Shown: positions 1 to 10,561 of the stretch, piece by piece | How positions within the stretch are numbered: position 1 is the first letter of the stretch | How the letters are laid out: every line of letters starts with the position of its first letter | The notes under the pieces: generated by a model | What the model saw: the letters and a program-made list of their open reading frames with translations, nothing else | Told to the model about the DNA's origin: nothing | The model's database searches: none | Made by a program: the position numbers and the translations under genes | Assembly: GCA_003868215.1 (NCBI GenBank) | Contig: QWDQ01000034.1 | Coordinates: forward strand, 124,001-188,000 | DNA: 64,000 nt | Direction: 5' to 3' | Source of the DNA: Pseudophaeomoniella oleicola | Taxonomy: Eukaryota > Ascomycota > Eurotiomycetes > Phaeomoniellales > Phaeomoniellaceae

Positions 1-1835
1 TATGGCCGGCTCTTGAACAGATCAACCATGATTCTCAACCTCATGCTCGCCTACCAAAGTCGATGCTCGTGGTAGTAAATAATGCGAGTCAGAGTTTTCC
101 TCTCGAGAAGAGTAGTAAGGGCACAATTATGAGACGGAAAGCTGAAGAAAGGTTTGCAGAAGAGATAAGATCTGCATATAGAGATAAAGACCCTCACTCA
201 TACAACAACTACAAGCCTGTATCAGATGCGAAGGTAGCGGGGACAGTGAACGATATCGTCAATCAAGTCATTGGCCGCCGCGTGGACCAAGATACTGACC
301 TGTTCGCTCAAGGGATTGACTCTGCTGCTTGCCTGCAAATACGTGAACTGATTGGGTCAAGGGTGCTACCGGCTGAGGCTTCACCATTGCCATTGAATAT
401 CGTCTATGACTGTGGAACTACCAGAGCGCTCGCACAATTCGTCTTGGGACGAAGGAGGGGGGAAGAGTCAAGAGAGCCTGATGAGCTAGAACTGATGACC
501 CAACTTGTGGAGACGTACAGCAATTTCGAGGACCACCAGCAGAAGCGATCCATGTATGCTGACGGTGGTGACTATCGAAACGCAGAGGTAGTGGTACTTA
601 CTGGTGCGACAGGGGCATTGGGGGCACATATTCTCAACGCACTTCGTTCTGATCCCAAGGTATCGAAGATCTACTGTTTGTTGCGTGCTCAGAACCCCCT
701 TACTGCCCACCAACGCGTGACAAAATCTCTGAAGGGTCGAGCAAAACCAGATCTCGAACCATTCGATGAGCGCGCCTGGAGGGATGGCAGGATCGTATGT
801 TTCCCGAGCAGGTTCTCGGATAACGATCTGGGCCTCTCGGAGGAAGATTATGCTAGTATTATCTCCACGGCAACTCTCGTCATTCATTCAGCGTGGACCG
901 TGAATTTCAATCTGCGGTTGAGATCTTTTGTCGAAGATCACATCGCGGGCACTCGTCACTTGATCGATCTTACCAGCAATTCACCTGCAGCACGTCTTCT
1001 CTTCATCTCCTCAACAGCGGCAGTAGCGTCATCACCTCTAGCACCAATACCAGAGTCTGTCTCCAAGAACTCATCAGATGCGTCACCACTGGGGTACTCC
1101 CGCTCCAAGTGGGTAGCCGAAGCCGTATGCTCGGAAGCCTATAAGCATTTCTATCGCTCACCCAGCAATCGTAGGCCCCAACCGTCCATATCTATCCTTC
1201 GTGTTGGCCAACTCTGCGGTGACACCATAGACGGCATCTGGAATGCCAGCGAAGCGTACCCCCTTATGCTTTCCTCTGCAAAAATCACTGGATCTTTACC
1301 TGATCTAGCGACCGAGACTCTAAACTGGTTGCCCGTCGACCTTGCAGCCCAAGCCGTTTTCGAAATCGGTCTCACCAACTCCTGTCCTGCCGCAGGCCAA
1401 ACGGGAGAGGTACCCATTTATCACATCCTGAATGCGCATTCAACACCGAAGTGGCCGGAGATGGTAGACTGGATAAATCAAGACATCAAACAGTCACCAT
1501 ATGAAACATCATCCGCCATAACAACAATCCCTCCCGCCGAATGGGTCCAAGAGCTAGAATCAACACTCGCTCACCCAGCTTCCCACTCCGACAATGACAA
1601 AAACCACAACAAGCAAACCCTCCACCCCCACCCATCAACCTCCCTCCTCCCCCTCTGGAAATGCGCCTTCTCTTCCCCCTCCTCTTCCTTCTCTTCCTCG
1701 CCACCACCACCTCCCACATTCTCCATCCAAAACTCCACGTCAAAATCAACCGTCATCCGAGATCTTCAACCGCTCGACAAACACTCCGTGATCCGGATGT
1801 GGCGATGGATTGAAAAGATGGATGTTGGATCATGA
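1..1835 (+). CDS. Adenylate-forming reductase (NRPS-like A-T-R), 3' part, cut by window edge
   Basis: The reading frame is open from base 3, so the gene begins outside the window. What remains is the end of an AMP-binding domain (the SSKGTIMRRKAE block at 79-117), a phosphopantetheine carrier domain (GIDSAA, Ser codon about 321) and an NAD(P)-dependent thioester reductase domain with the TGATGALG nucleotide loop (about 601-624) and the YSRSK Tyr-x-x-x-Lys catalytic pair (about 1096-1110). Such enzymes activate a carboxylic acid, load it on the carrier and release it as aldehyde or alcohol. The linker from carrier to reductase is short and no condensation domain is present here, so this is an NRPS-like reductase rather than a multimodular NRPS; the substrate cannot be told without the A domain. 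The last about 90 codons are rich in Ser, Pro and His. It converges with AOS1. Confidence 0.85.
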   Translation, partial: WPALEQINHDSQPHARLPKSMLVVVNNASQSFPLEKSSKGTIMRRKAEERFAEEIRSAYRDKDPHSYNNYKPVSDAKVAGTVNDIVNQVIGRRVDQDTDLFAQGIDSAACLQIRELIGSRVLPAEASPLPLNIVYDCGTTRALAQFVLGRRRGEESREPDELELMTQLVETYSNFEDHQQKRSMYADGGDYRNAEVVVLTGATGALGAHILNALRSDPKVSKIYCLLRAQNPLTAHQRVTKSLKGRAKPDLEPFDERAWRDGRIVCFPSRFSDNDLGLSEEDYASIISTATLVIHSAWTVNFNLRLRSFVEDHIAGTRHLIDLTSNSPAARLLFISSTAAVASSPLAPIPESVSKNSSDASPLGYSRSKWVAEAVCSEAYKHFYRSPSNRRPQPSISILRVGQLCGDTIDGIWNASEAYPLMLSSAKITGSLPDLATETLNWLPVDLAAQAVFEIGLTNSCPAAGQTGEVPIYHILNAHSTPKWPEMVDWINQDIKQSPYETSSAITTIPPAEWVQELESTLAHPASHSDNDKNHNKQTLHPHPSTSLLPLWKCAFSSPSSSFSSSPPPPPTFSIQNSTSKSTVIRDLQPLDKHSVIRMWRWIEKMDVGS

Positions 1836-2227
1836 TTTGTATGTATGTGAACATGTATGTAATGTCGGTGTAAGAGACGGAGGGCGAATGAATGAAGAGA
1901 GTTATGACAATTTTTTATCATATGGACTAGGATCAGGCTACCCAAGTACCTGGTTTACCTCACGAATACATGCCCAACTTAACGGTATCTAGAAATACAT
2001 AATAGGAGAATTCAGTCATAGTCGACGTCCAACCGGTAAGAAAGAAGAAAAGAGGAAGACGGCGGTATTTGAAAAGCCTTGTTCACGTGTGAGGCCGTGT
2101 GTCTTGTATGTGTTTTGATGCCTACGCCTGCCTACGCCTGCCCAGCCTGCCTAGACGCCCGCATGATGCAATTCGTTTCCACGCATTTATTTATCGTACA
2201 TTTCCGTCTTCTCAATCAACACACATC
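1836..2227. other. Intergenic, convergent 3' ends
   Basis: 392 bp between the stops of the reductase and AOS1. It must hold both 3' UTRs. A short direct repeat of a GCCTACGCCT-like unit lies near 2117-2140. I see no gene. Confidence 0.6.
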
Positions 2228-3574
2228 TCAATCGATGACCATAGCTCCATTCACAGCCGCCCCGTTAGCAACACCGTTACTCACGCTCCCGTTGACAGGC
2301 AAAGTAGTAGACGACGTGCCGGGTTGATCGGGTACAAGTACGGGATCGAAGATCGGATGCATGCTGTAGATCGGACCTTTGCACTCCTCGCCGTCGAAGA
2401 GCAGGATATTCTGCAATGGCTGTTCTCTTTGTCCGAGCACGTTGATGACGTCTTGGGCAAGGCTTCCACCCAGGAAGGCTGCGACGGGGGAGATTTCGGA
2501 TCCGAGGTTCTGTAGGAATGAGCGCAAGAAGACAGCTGTGAGGGTCTCGTCGGGGAGTTGTAGTTCCAGATGCTTTTCTCGGGCGAGTTTCGCAAAGAGT
2601 TCGAGATCGGTTCGAGAAGATGGTGAGGGGAGAACACCGGCGGACATTCGGAGATAGTCGAAGAGTGCTCGGAGACATGTTAAGAGAGGAGTAACCTGCA
2701 GTCTCTTTCGTCGATTGCGAGTTACATCTGGTGGAAGAGGAGATGTGTTGGCCAGAAGCAGAGGAGAGTAGACCTCACGTTTCGTGACGTATTCTGTGAC
2801 TTTTCCTGATTCCCGTTTTGTAGTTGCTGATACAATGGACCGTGTAAGAGTATCAGCCTGACCGATCAGAGTTGGCACGTTCGACTTTGCCCGTTCAATG
2901 ACAAAGTCGTGGGTGATAAGGTCAGCGAAAATGTAGCCATACATGCCTTGACAATCGGCAGCATAGAACTTCCGGTTCGAGATACGGCATGCTGCGTTCA
3001 TGATGTTAAGCATGTCTAGCTGTGAGCTAAGCGCTATCGTAATATCAAAAGTCGAGAAGAATTCGGCAGGTTTTAAGCGGATGTCACTTGTGTCAATTGC
3101 GAGATTGACCCTGGGGTTGAGCTTCTGAAGGGCTGTCGAAGCAGCTTGCGCTCGATTCTGACCAACATGTTCTTCCGAGATCAGAAACTGCGAACATAGA
3201 TCATCCTCTGTGACTAATTCATGGTCCACCACCGTCAGCGAACCGACACCAGCTAGAACCAGGTTTTTCGCGACTTCATTTCCCAGCGCCCTCATTCCCA
3301 CCAGTAATATACGTGCCGATCGTAGTTTCTCTTGTGCTTTGACACCCCACAGACGTATCTGACGGTCGTAAAGAGCAATCTCATCTGCGGAGATCTGCTG
3401 CTGTACTATTGGCGCTTCAGCCTGGATAGGTCTTGAGAGGACAGAAGAGCCGTGGGCTGAAGGATCTGCTACTGCCGGAGATGCGCCATTGCGGGCTTCG
3501 TTCGGAGGGTGAGCGCTCGATGTGCGATCAGCTAGCGGTGAAGGAGCTGCTTGACCTGTTGGAAGGTCTGCCAT
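2228..3574 (-). CDS. AOS1: SUMO-activating enzyme E1 subunit Aos1 (SAE1)
   Basis: Single exon, 448 residues from the ATG at 3574. It is the adenylation-side half of the SUMO E1, which with Uba2 activates SUMO for transfer to Ubc9 in the nucleus. The family signature is clear: an N-terminal block EIALYDRQIRLWG, then the nucleotide-binding ILLVGMRALGNEVAKNL and VVDHELVTEDDLCSQFLI, and a late segment PVAAFLGGSLAQDVINVLG. It is longer than human SAE1 (about 346 residues) because of a low-complexity N-terminus and a Val/Asn/Gly/Ala-rich C-terminal tail ending near MVID. An in-frame ATG 39 nt upstream (3613) would add 13 residues, but the 3574 ATG has A at -3 and G at +4, so I prefer it. No intron is needed. 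Confidence 0.9.
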   Translation of the reverse strand: MADLPTGQAAPSPLADRTSSAHPPNEARNGASPAVADPSAHGSSVLSRPIQAEAPIVQQQISADEIALYDRQIRLWGVKAQEKLRSARILLVGMRALGNEVAKNLVLAGVGSLTVVDHELVTEDDLCSQFLISEEHVGQNRAQAASTALQKLNPRVNLAIDTSDIRLKPAEFFSTFDITIALSSQLDMLNIMNAACRISNRKFYAADCQGMYGYIFADLITHDFVIERAKSNVPTLIGQADTLTRSIVSATTKRESGKVTEYVTKREVYSPLLLANTSPLPPDVTRNRRKRLQVTPLLTCLRALFDYLRMSAGVLPSPSSRTDLELFAKLAREKHLELQLPDETLTAVFLRSFLQNLGSEISPVAAFLGGSLAQDVINVLGQREQPLQNILLFDGEECKGPIYSMHPIFDPVLVPDQPGTSSTTLPVNGSVSNGVANGAAVNGAMVID

Positions 3575-4850
3575 GATCTCGTACTTCTTGTGCGACTTTG
3601 CTGCATGCGACAAGGAAAAAGAGAAGAGTGAAGAGAGAGATTAAGGCCGGAGCGATTACTTATTCATTTCCAAGTAATTCTAAAAGTAGGTGATGGTAGG
3701 GCTGGGATGGATCAGATGAAGCAGCGTGTAGTGTAACGTTCGTCAGGAGATCAAAGAAAGTATTGTGAACTGCACATGAAAGAGAGAACTACCCCGGATC
3801 ACCTACATATGTAGGTCAATACTACAGTAGTCGATGTGGTTGAGGTGAGAGCATCAAAGCAAAGAAATCTACAATGATGAAGATCTTGGACCCTGAAACT
3901 AATTTAGTTAAAGAGCGACTTCCTCTGATGACGCACGTTCCCGTTATATGGTGCACTGTTATTACCGGTCCCTACAGGCATCTTAGGTACCTAGGCAATC
4001 TTAGGCATCTTGGTCCTGTAGCAGGCAGATTGTATCTTGTGCTCACTATTCCTGTGTTTGCTTGCCTTATTGACCTGAGTCAAGGGAGTTCTGATGGGCT
4101 ACTATTGCGAGACGGTGTCTAAGGCGTGGAGAGACAGGAGAGGAAGAGATAGGTACTGTCGCTGAGTGCTTTACATACTGTAGCTCACGACCTAACCACC
4201 TAATTACCATACTCTGCATGTTGTGGGTTTCAAAGTTGACTTGACCAACTAATTACTACGTAGTAATGTACATGGTCTGGCCCTATCAAGAGCATCACAA
4301 GAATCACATCATAGCGGTACACGTCAGGTAGTATACGTTGTGTCTCAGCTGGTGATTAACAATAATACGTAGTAATGCCTATACCCAAGGTCCATTAATT
4401 ACCAGTCATCAATCAGTTGAGGCACTTAATGGGAGCCTTTAACAGTATCTTAAGCAAATCCAGGTCTGATGGAGACAAAGCCGCACTTCCACCGTCCCCG
4501 CCTTGTGGCTGTGAATAGTGAATAGTGGACAGTATCGGTATCGACGTCCCCCCCCCGAGGCCCCCTCCCCCGAAATAGAATCCTCTAATTAATATACTAC
4601 GTAGTACGTAGTACTCCCCCGTACCATATCTTGCACCAACCTTGCACAGAATCTCTTCCTACCAGCTCTGTTTGTCTCTCTCGCTTTTCCTCAATATTCA
4701 GCTGTGCTTGTCATTTACTACATTCTGTCCATCACAGTCGAGGCGACATCTGCTGTTGATCTATCTGATTGCCTACCTGAGGCCATGTCTCCTCCGGATT
4801 AACGAGCCCCTCTTCGCTAATATCAAATTGCCGGCCTGGTTTTTGTCCCT
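3575..4850. other. Intergenic, divergent promoter region with TACGTA palindromes
   Basis: 1.28 kb between AOS1 (minus) and the 4851 gene (plus). It holds no supported gene. It contains the perfect palindrome TTACTACGTAGTAA at 4253-4266, a TACGTA at 4366-4371, a double overlapping copy at about 4595-4615, and C-rich runs at about 4549-4572. The last about 200 bp are CT-rich, typical of a fungal leader. Confidence 0.6.
4253..4615. repeat. Cluster of TACTACGTAGTA palindromes
   Basis: Three sites around the core TACGTA: 4253-4266 (14-bp perfect palindrome), 4366-4371 (core only) and 4595-4615 (two overlapping copies). The same word recurs at 46096-46111 (AGTACTACGTAGTACT), 52779-52790, 52815-52826, 52927-52932, 53213-53224 and about 53455-53462, almost always in long spacers. 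Function unknown; it could be a protein binding site or a neutral spacer word common in some fungal genomes. Confidence 0.7.
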
Positions 4851-6774
4851 ATGGTAAGGTCGGATTGTCTCTTACTGTTTGTACCACCATCAGGTGTTAC
4901 CTCCTCGTTGGCAACCTGTTATTCCTCATATTGACCCTCCACATCTTGCACAGGCCGGCAACTATGATTATCCACGAGCTGGAACTCCATCTCGTCCTCC
5001 GCTGCCGCCTGCGCCTCCAGATCGAAGATCAGAAGCCACCGCTGGCTTGAGACATTTACGAGAGTTGCTTGATTCCGATAGACAGAGAGATAGACAACGG
5101 TTGGCCATAGAGGCTCTCGATTCCGAACTGCTGCATATGTCTGCCGAACCAATATCATCGAGGCTTGAGCGTCGGAGACGAGGTCTGCAAGAACAAATAG
5201 GCGTACAACCGTCAGAGCTAAGCCGGCATTCTCCTGAACCAACACCACCACCCCAAAGGAATGGGGTCATGCGATTGCGGAGGAGACCAGTCAGGCCCAG
5301 TGAAAGACGACCACGATACAGGGAATCGACAGATAGTCCAGGACCTTCGGAACTGGAGACCATACGTTCTCGATCGAGGCTGGTCGACCCGATGAGCACT
5401 CTAAGTCCTTTGGGTGAGCGACCACCACGGGTCGGTTCGCCTGATTTGTTATCACAAGAATATTCTGGGGAGGCGCAGGTCAACTTCCAGAACAGATGGA
5501 GAGCAAAGAGGAGGAAGTTGGATTCGGATGACACGAGGGATATCTTCCAAGGTTTCGCGTATGGCCATTACGGCCAAGTTGTTCCTGGGCCATTGAAAAT
5601 GGAAATTGTCAGCTGTGACGGAGGGCAATATTCAGAACCGAATGGAGATAGCTCATGGCCAGAGCACGTTCTCACCGACGACGCCTCGGTATATTGTACA
5701 AAGAGTGACCGTTGCAATATGATCCTGAGGCATCAAGGAGAGACCCCGTTCTGTCTGAAGAAGCTCGTCATCAAAGCGCCGAAAAGTGGGTTTGATGCAG
5801 CTGTTCAGGAAGGAATGATATTCGTCTCTATGGAACGAGACGACCTACTCACGCGCACGAGCCAATACCAGATGCAATACTCACCTCATCGTAAGCATCG
5901 ACATGCCGAGCAAGCTCAAATCCGCCTCCAACCATCCCACGAGTACTTCAATTCCGTCCGTTCTCCTCTGAGATCACTAGATGAGAGTACTCACCGAAGA
6001 CGACCTTGGCAGGAGCAGACAACACCCACTGAAGACTATGATGGGTTGCACTGCAGCGTTCCGCGAGTACCGGAATTCCGGGTAACAACCGATTATGACG
6101 ATAACTCTGAGGATGGCTCTGGACATCATGGATCAGAAGGCGAAGATGTCACTACGGCAGCGGAGGTCGAACTCGAACGTCTACAGTCGTTACAGGATCA
6201 TTATTTGTCACGCTACGAAGAACTTGCACAACGATTTGGTCCTGGAGCAGTTGACACAGAGGATGACAGCAGTGACGATGGCTGGGACGAAAACCTTATT
6301 GCCTCCGATTCTCACGAGCGGTTTGGCTCTTCGCGTGGTATAGGGGCTGGATCGAATCGATTTCGCGCTGAGCGTGCATCAGGATCAACAGCAATTGATC
6401 GTTTCCGGACCTGGAACCGTCATCGATTAACACCCAGTCGGACCCATGTGTCGACTACGCTACAGAACCCCTCTGGAAGAAACAACGGCACAAATGGACA
6501 TGTACAGCCAGAGCCCTTGATCCCACATGCTAGTTTCTTCATCCGACGGGATAAGGATATGGTTGCCATCAAATTTGATCCTCCTGTGTAAGTAGACTGA
6601 CCTTTTACGTCCTCGCAAAAAACAAAGGCTAACGTGCTTGCTCCTTTCAGCTCAGGCAAATTCATCTTGGTCAAACTCTGGGCTCCATGTCCCAACGCGA
6701 ATATCGATATCCAAAGCATTATAGCGCACGGATATGCAGGTCCCCGATTCTTCCCAGCCGTCAGTGTTCGATAA
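4851..6774 (+). CDS. Conserved fungal protein of unknown function; probable beta-sandwich split by a disordered insert
   Basis: Model: exons 4851-4853, 4894-6587 and 6651-6774, about 597 residues. The second intron (6588-6650, donor GTAAGT, branch GCTAAC) is firm; it joins ...KFDPPV to SGKFILVKLWAPCPNANID... and ends at TAA 6772. The 5' end is less sure: the frame has no ATG until about 5137, but an ATG at 4851 followed by a GTAAGG...CAG intron of only 40 nt restores it. The N-terminal 190 residues are Pro/Arg-rich. A folded block follows (about 5590-5880: MEIVSCDGGQYSE..., VYCTKSDRCNMILRHQ..., FCLKKLVIKAP), then an acidic, coiled linker of about 220 residues, then a final strand pair ending AHGYAGPRFFPAV. 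The pattern resembles a DOC/discoidin-like jelly roll, but I do not recognise the family and give no function. Confidence 0.65.
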
Positions 6775-7671
6775 CTTACGATCCCACGGACAATCTCACC
6801 ATATCACGTTTCTCTGGCTTCATTGGTCTTTTGAGCATGAGATACATAGCGCACGCTGCCTTGATCAATTGGGATTAGGCCCAAATTTCCGGCGTCCCTT
6901 TGACATGTTCATTTCTTACTTGTTTGGTTTGAATGTCCCTGTGTGAAACCTAGGTCCTAGATACTATACCTCTGCGCATTGTTTCTCTCGAGCGGTCTGA
7001 ATGAACTGACCCCTAAGTTATCATCATATGTATGAAATCCAATCACGAATCAATCGATAGTACGATATTTGCCTATCTTTATAATTTTGCTTCGATTCTT
7101 CTGAATAGGGTGGGGGAGATCTGAATTGAATCCAAATACAGTAAAAAAAGGATCTAAGAAGTCCAGAATTTCGAAGTCGAATTTCCGAATCCAAGACCCA
7201 AAATCCAACTTCTCTCTCTTTCTCTCTTAAGCACATAAACACGTGCGTGCGTCCTTGTGTATCATCGAAATACACGAGGCCTAAGGAAGCAGAAAGGAAG
7301 AAAAAAAGAAAAAAGTGAACAAGGCCAGGGAGGCTCTGGTAGGAGCTTCCCGTATCCCTCCTGCTGTACTGCCGATCCAACCTGTCGATGAATAGGACTG
7401 TCGTAACGGCGAAGTGCAATATACCGGCCCCTTCATTATTACATACTCATAATCCCTTTTTTTTTTCACTTCCGGCCCTTCCCCTACCATCCTAATCCTT
7501 ACCCAACGTTGGTATCTTTTGAAGCAAAAGGTATCCAAACTCCTCGTGACACCCAATCATAAGCCGTTCGTCGACACCGTTAAAATAGAATCATAGTAGA
7601 GGTGACACATGGGATCAAGCACCATAGCGCCTGTTTGCACAGAATAATGCATACTTGGCAAAGTGATGTCC
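6775..7671. other. Intergenic, convergent 3' ends
   Basis: 897 bp between the end of the 4851 gene and the stop of the RFX gene. It is A/T-rich with A and T homopolymers (about 7143-7149, 7298-7313, 7458-7467). Short frames here have no coding character. I see no gene. Confidence 0.55.
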
Positions 7672-10561
7672 CTAAATGACGACAACATCTCCAGAAGCGT
7701 CTGCGGGATCACTAAGGATGCCCCAGCTATCTTTGCTTGATCTCAGGCCGAACTTCGAGAGCCCGGGTGATTGCGTTGTGGCATCCCTGAACATCGCATC
7801 TACATCGTCATCCTCTATGTTGATATCGAGGCCTATCCCCGAGTCGTCATTATTAGTTGTATTATTGATCACCTTTGACGGCTTATTGTCTAGGGCACTG
7901 TCAAACCCCGCCGACGTGACCGCTGTTGTAGGCCGCGAAGTAGCAGCCGACTGTGTACCATTCGTTGAGATTGGCGAGACGCTTCTTTTTTGTGATGTTT
8001 GGTCACTGACATCGGAATCGTCTCGCTTTCGTTTTGTTCCCTGTTTGGGTCCACCGTTCGCTTGATCTTGCTGCTGACGATGCCTCTCATGGAACGCATC
8101 CCACTCAGCCTTCCTCCTTCGGTATTCTTCCCAAGCCTTGGCTCGTTCTTCGTCTTCTCGCTTTTTCTCGAGTTCAATTCGATCCTGGGCCGCCATGACT
8201 TCCTTATTGCCAAATCCAGCCAATTCCGTCAACCACGACATCATCGCCGAGAGAAAGACGTCCAATTGCCACCAACATTGATATGTGCTGGCACCGTTGA
8301 CTCCGAGTTCTGTCAGTAAAGCTTTCCATAGGGCGGTATGGTGGTTGATTATGCACTTAGGCGAGTGATCGGGGAAGTGGAGATGAAGATTCGTCAAGTG
8401 CTGGATCCAGCGGTCAAGATGACCCGAATCAACGAGTTCGGCTGCATCAATGACGACAGACATAGAATGCTCACTCGGAGGTGAGCCATTCTTCAGGAAA
8501 GATGTCCAAGCAATGTTATTGTCCTCAAATTGTGAGGCGAGCGATTCATCCATCGGGGTTAGCAATGCCTTGTACTCGTAACGAAGAAATCCTTCTGCGG
8601 CTTGTAGTGCGTCCGGTGTAAAGTGAGCCTCCTCGACAAGAGCATCTGGATCTGTCATCTGGAGCAGGTCTAGCCACATTTGTGTCCTATTTCCCGAGCT
8701 TTGCAGAAGAGCATGCGTGGATTGAGCCAGATGGTTGACTTTGGGTAGTTTGCTGAGAAGGTGTACAAACCGCGTGGCCGGGATAACCTTTGCTGCAATA
8801 ACATGAGGGGGCATCTTCTCGAAGCATTCCATGATATGACCGACGAGTTTTGAACAGATCTTGTCGAACGTATCCATAACCGGCTTTGGAACGACCTGTG
8901 TGGTCAGGCCCGCAACGAACCCAATCATCCTCTTGTACATTCGCATATCACATTCTAATATCCATGGGGCTAGATGTTCATTAGACATGAGTTTCTGTAC
9001 AGGCACTGTCATGTTGCCATTGAAGGAGGAATGGTGGTGGAAAAAAGGTTTCTCCTTGCAGTACCTGAATGAATCAATGACGCAGATGCAATGAGTTCGA
9101 TACAGGTTAGCCAAGCTGTTAGCGATCGAGAAATCATACGTCTCTCCTTGGAGGTAGGAATGTATGTCTGGTAATTCAATTTGCTCTTCGGGATCTGAGA
9201 GAGTTGGCGTTTGTGGAGGATGGGCGAGATAAGTGATGAGGTAAGGTGAGCCAGAGGCGGCTTTGGGTAGCTGCTGAATCAGCGTGTCTCGGACACCTGG
9301 AGGCATTTTGGAAGTGTTGATGGGAATAAGAGGCTGGCCAAGGTAACGGCATTCCATCATCTTGCCAGATGGTGCTGGTGGAAGCGGCTTTGGTGATATT
9401 ACGGGACTGAGAGATTTTGGCTGTTGTGCTGAGAGTGTTGCAGTATGTGGAACAGGGAAGTCAGCTGTGTCGGTTGGCGTGTGAAAGATGCGTTGATAAC
9501 TCTGGCTTCGTCTCATCTGAAATTGACCAGATTCTCCAGCTGATTTGAGACTGAAGTCGTCGCCCATATCTTCGGCATCCCTCTCAGCTTCAGGCACGAG
9601 CGACAAATCAACGTAGTGATATTTGGATTCCCCACGCACACCCAACCTTCTCGTTTTAACATCTGAGAATATGATACGAACCAATTTGCCAAATGATGCT
9701 GGATTCAAAGTGGGTACTGATTCATTCCCACAACGTTTTGCGTAACACGAAAAGACCTTATCTCGACGAACCGACCCTGAGCTCTTCCGACAATTCTCTT
9801 GGAGCCTGCACAACCTCAGCTATATGCCACGTATCGTATCGCGGAAGGAGAACTCACCATAACATTGCAAATACTTGTTTGACCTTTTCAGATTTCCCTC
9901 CTCCATTATCCGTTCGCTGTATCTCCAGAGCAACATCGCGAAGGCGTCTCCCTTGATATTGCTCAAGCAGCCTCTTCAATTCCATTTCATTCTGTTGTGT
10001 TGACGTTGAAGGCCTTTTTTTCTTACCATCAAGCAATTCAGAGTCGTCAAGTGCGGGGGAGTCATTCTCGAGCCCCTCGAACTCGGGATACGACACATGC
10101 AGAGGATCGCCTTGCCGCATTCCTGGAGCATAAGGCTGTTGCATAGCGAAAGGGTCATGGCCGTGTTGGCCTGGAAAATTATGCTGGTTCATTGTCTGGC
10201 CCTCAAAAGCAAAAGGGGATGTTTGCTGGATCCCATGCGCGTGTTCACTCGGCATTTGTTGGCTCAGTTGATACCCTTGTTGTCCTGGGATTTGCTGTTG
10301 CGGTTGTTGATGTTGATCAAAGGGCCCTTGAGAGACTATCATTCCATTGTGGTCTGTCGTATATAACCCTTGTTCATTAGCGGAGCCATTTCGGATTGAA
10401 ATTATATTCTGCGACTGGTCGTTGTCGACTGTTGTTGTTGCTGAGTGAATGCTCGTGGTGGAAGCTCTGGATTTCGGTCTGCTCATTGATACAGACGTAT
10501 TCGATCGCGATCTCTTTAACCCCTCGGAAAGAGGCACGGATTGACGCATGCTTTGCTGCAT
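7672..10561 (-). CDS. RFX1: RFX-family winged-helix transcription factor (Crt1/Rfx1-like)
   Basis: Two exons, 10561-9858 and 9805-7672, 945 residues. The 52-nt intron (donor GTGAGT, acceptor TGCAG) lies inside the DNA-binding domain and joins KQVFAMLW to LQENCRK. The RFX winged helix follows: SSGSVRRDKVFSCYAKRC, then ASFGKLVRIIF and TRRLGVRGESKYHYVDL, the wing that contacts X-box DNA. The N-terminal 190 residues are Ser- then Gln/Pro-rich, and the C-terminal part after a long helical region contains a charged segment (EKKREDEERAKAWEEYRRRKAEW) with a basic KRKRDD patch. Family members (Crt1, CpcR/RfxA, S. pombe Sak1) control DNA-damage, cell-cycle or morphogenesis genes; which of these applies is not visible here. 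The frame is open across the exon apart from the intron, and the ATG at 10561 is the first upstream Met. Confidence 0.9.

Noticed and set aside
4968-5534. 188-codon minus-strand frame
   Set aside because: Lies wholly inside the large exon of the 4851 gene on the plus strand; a shadow of Arg/Ser/Pro codons.
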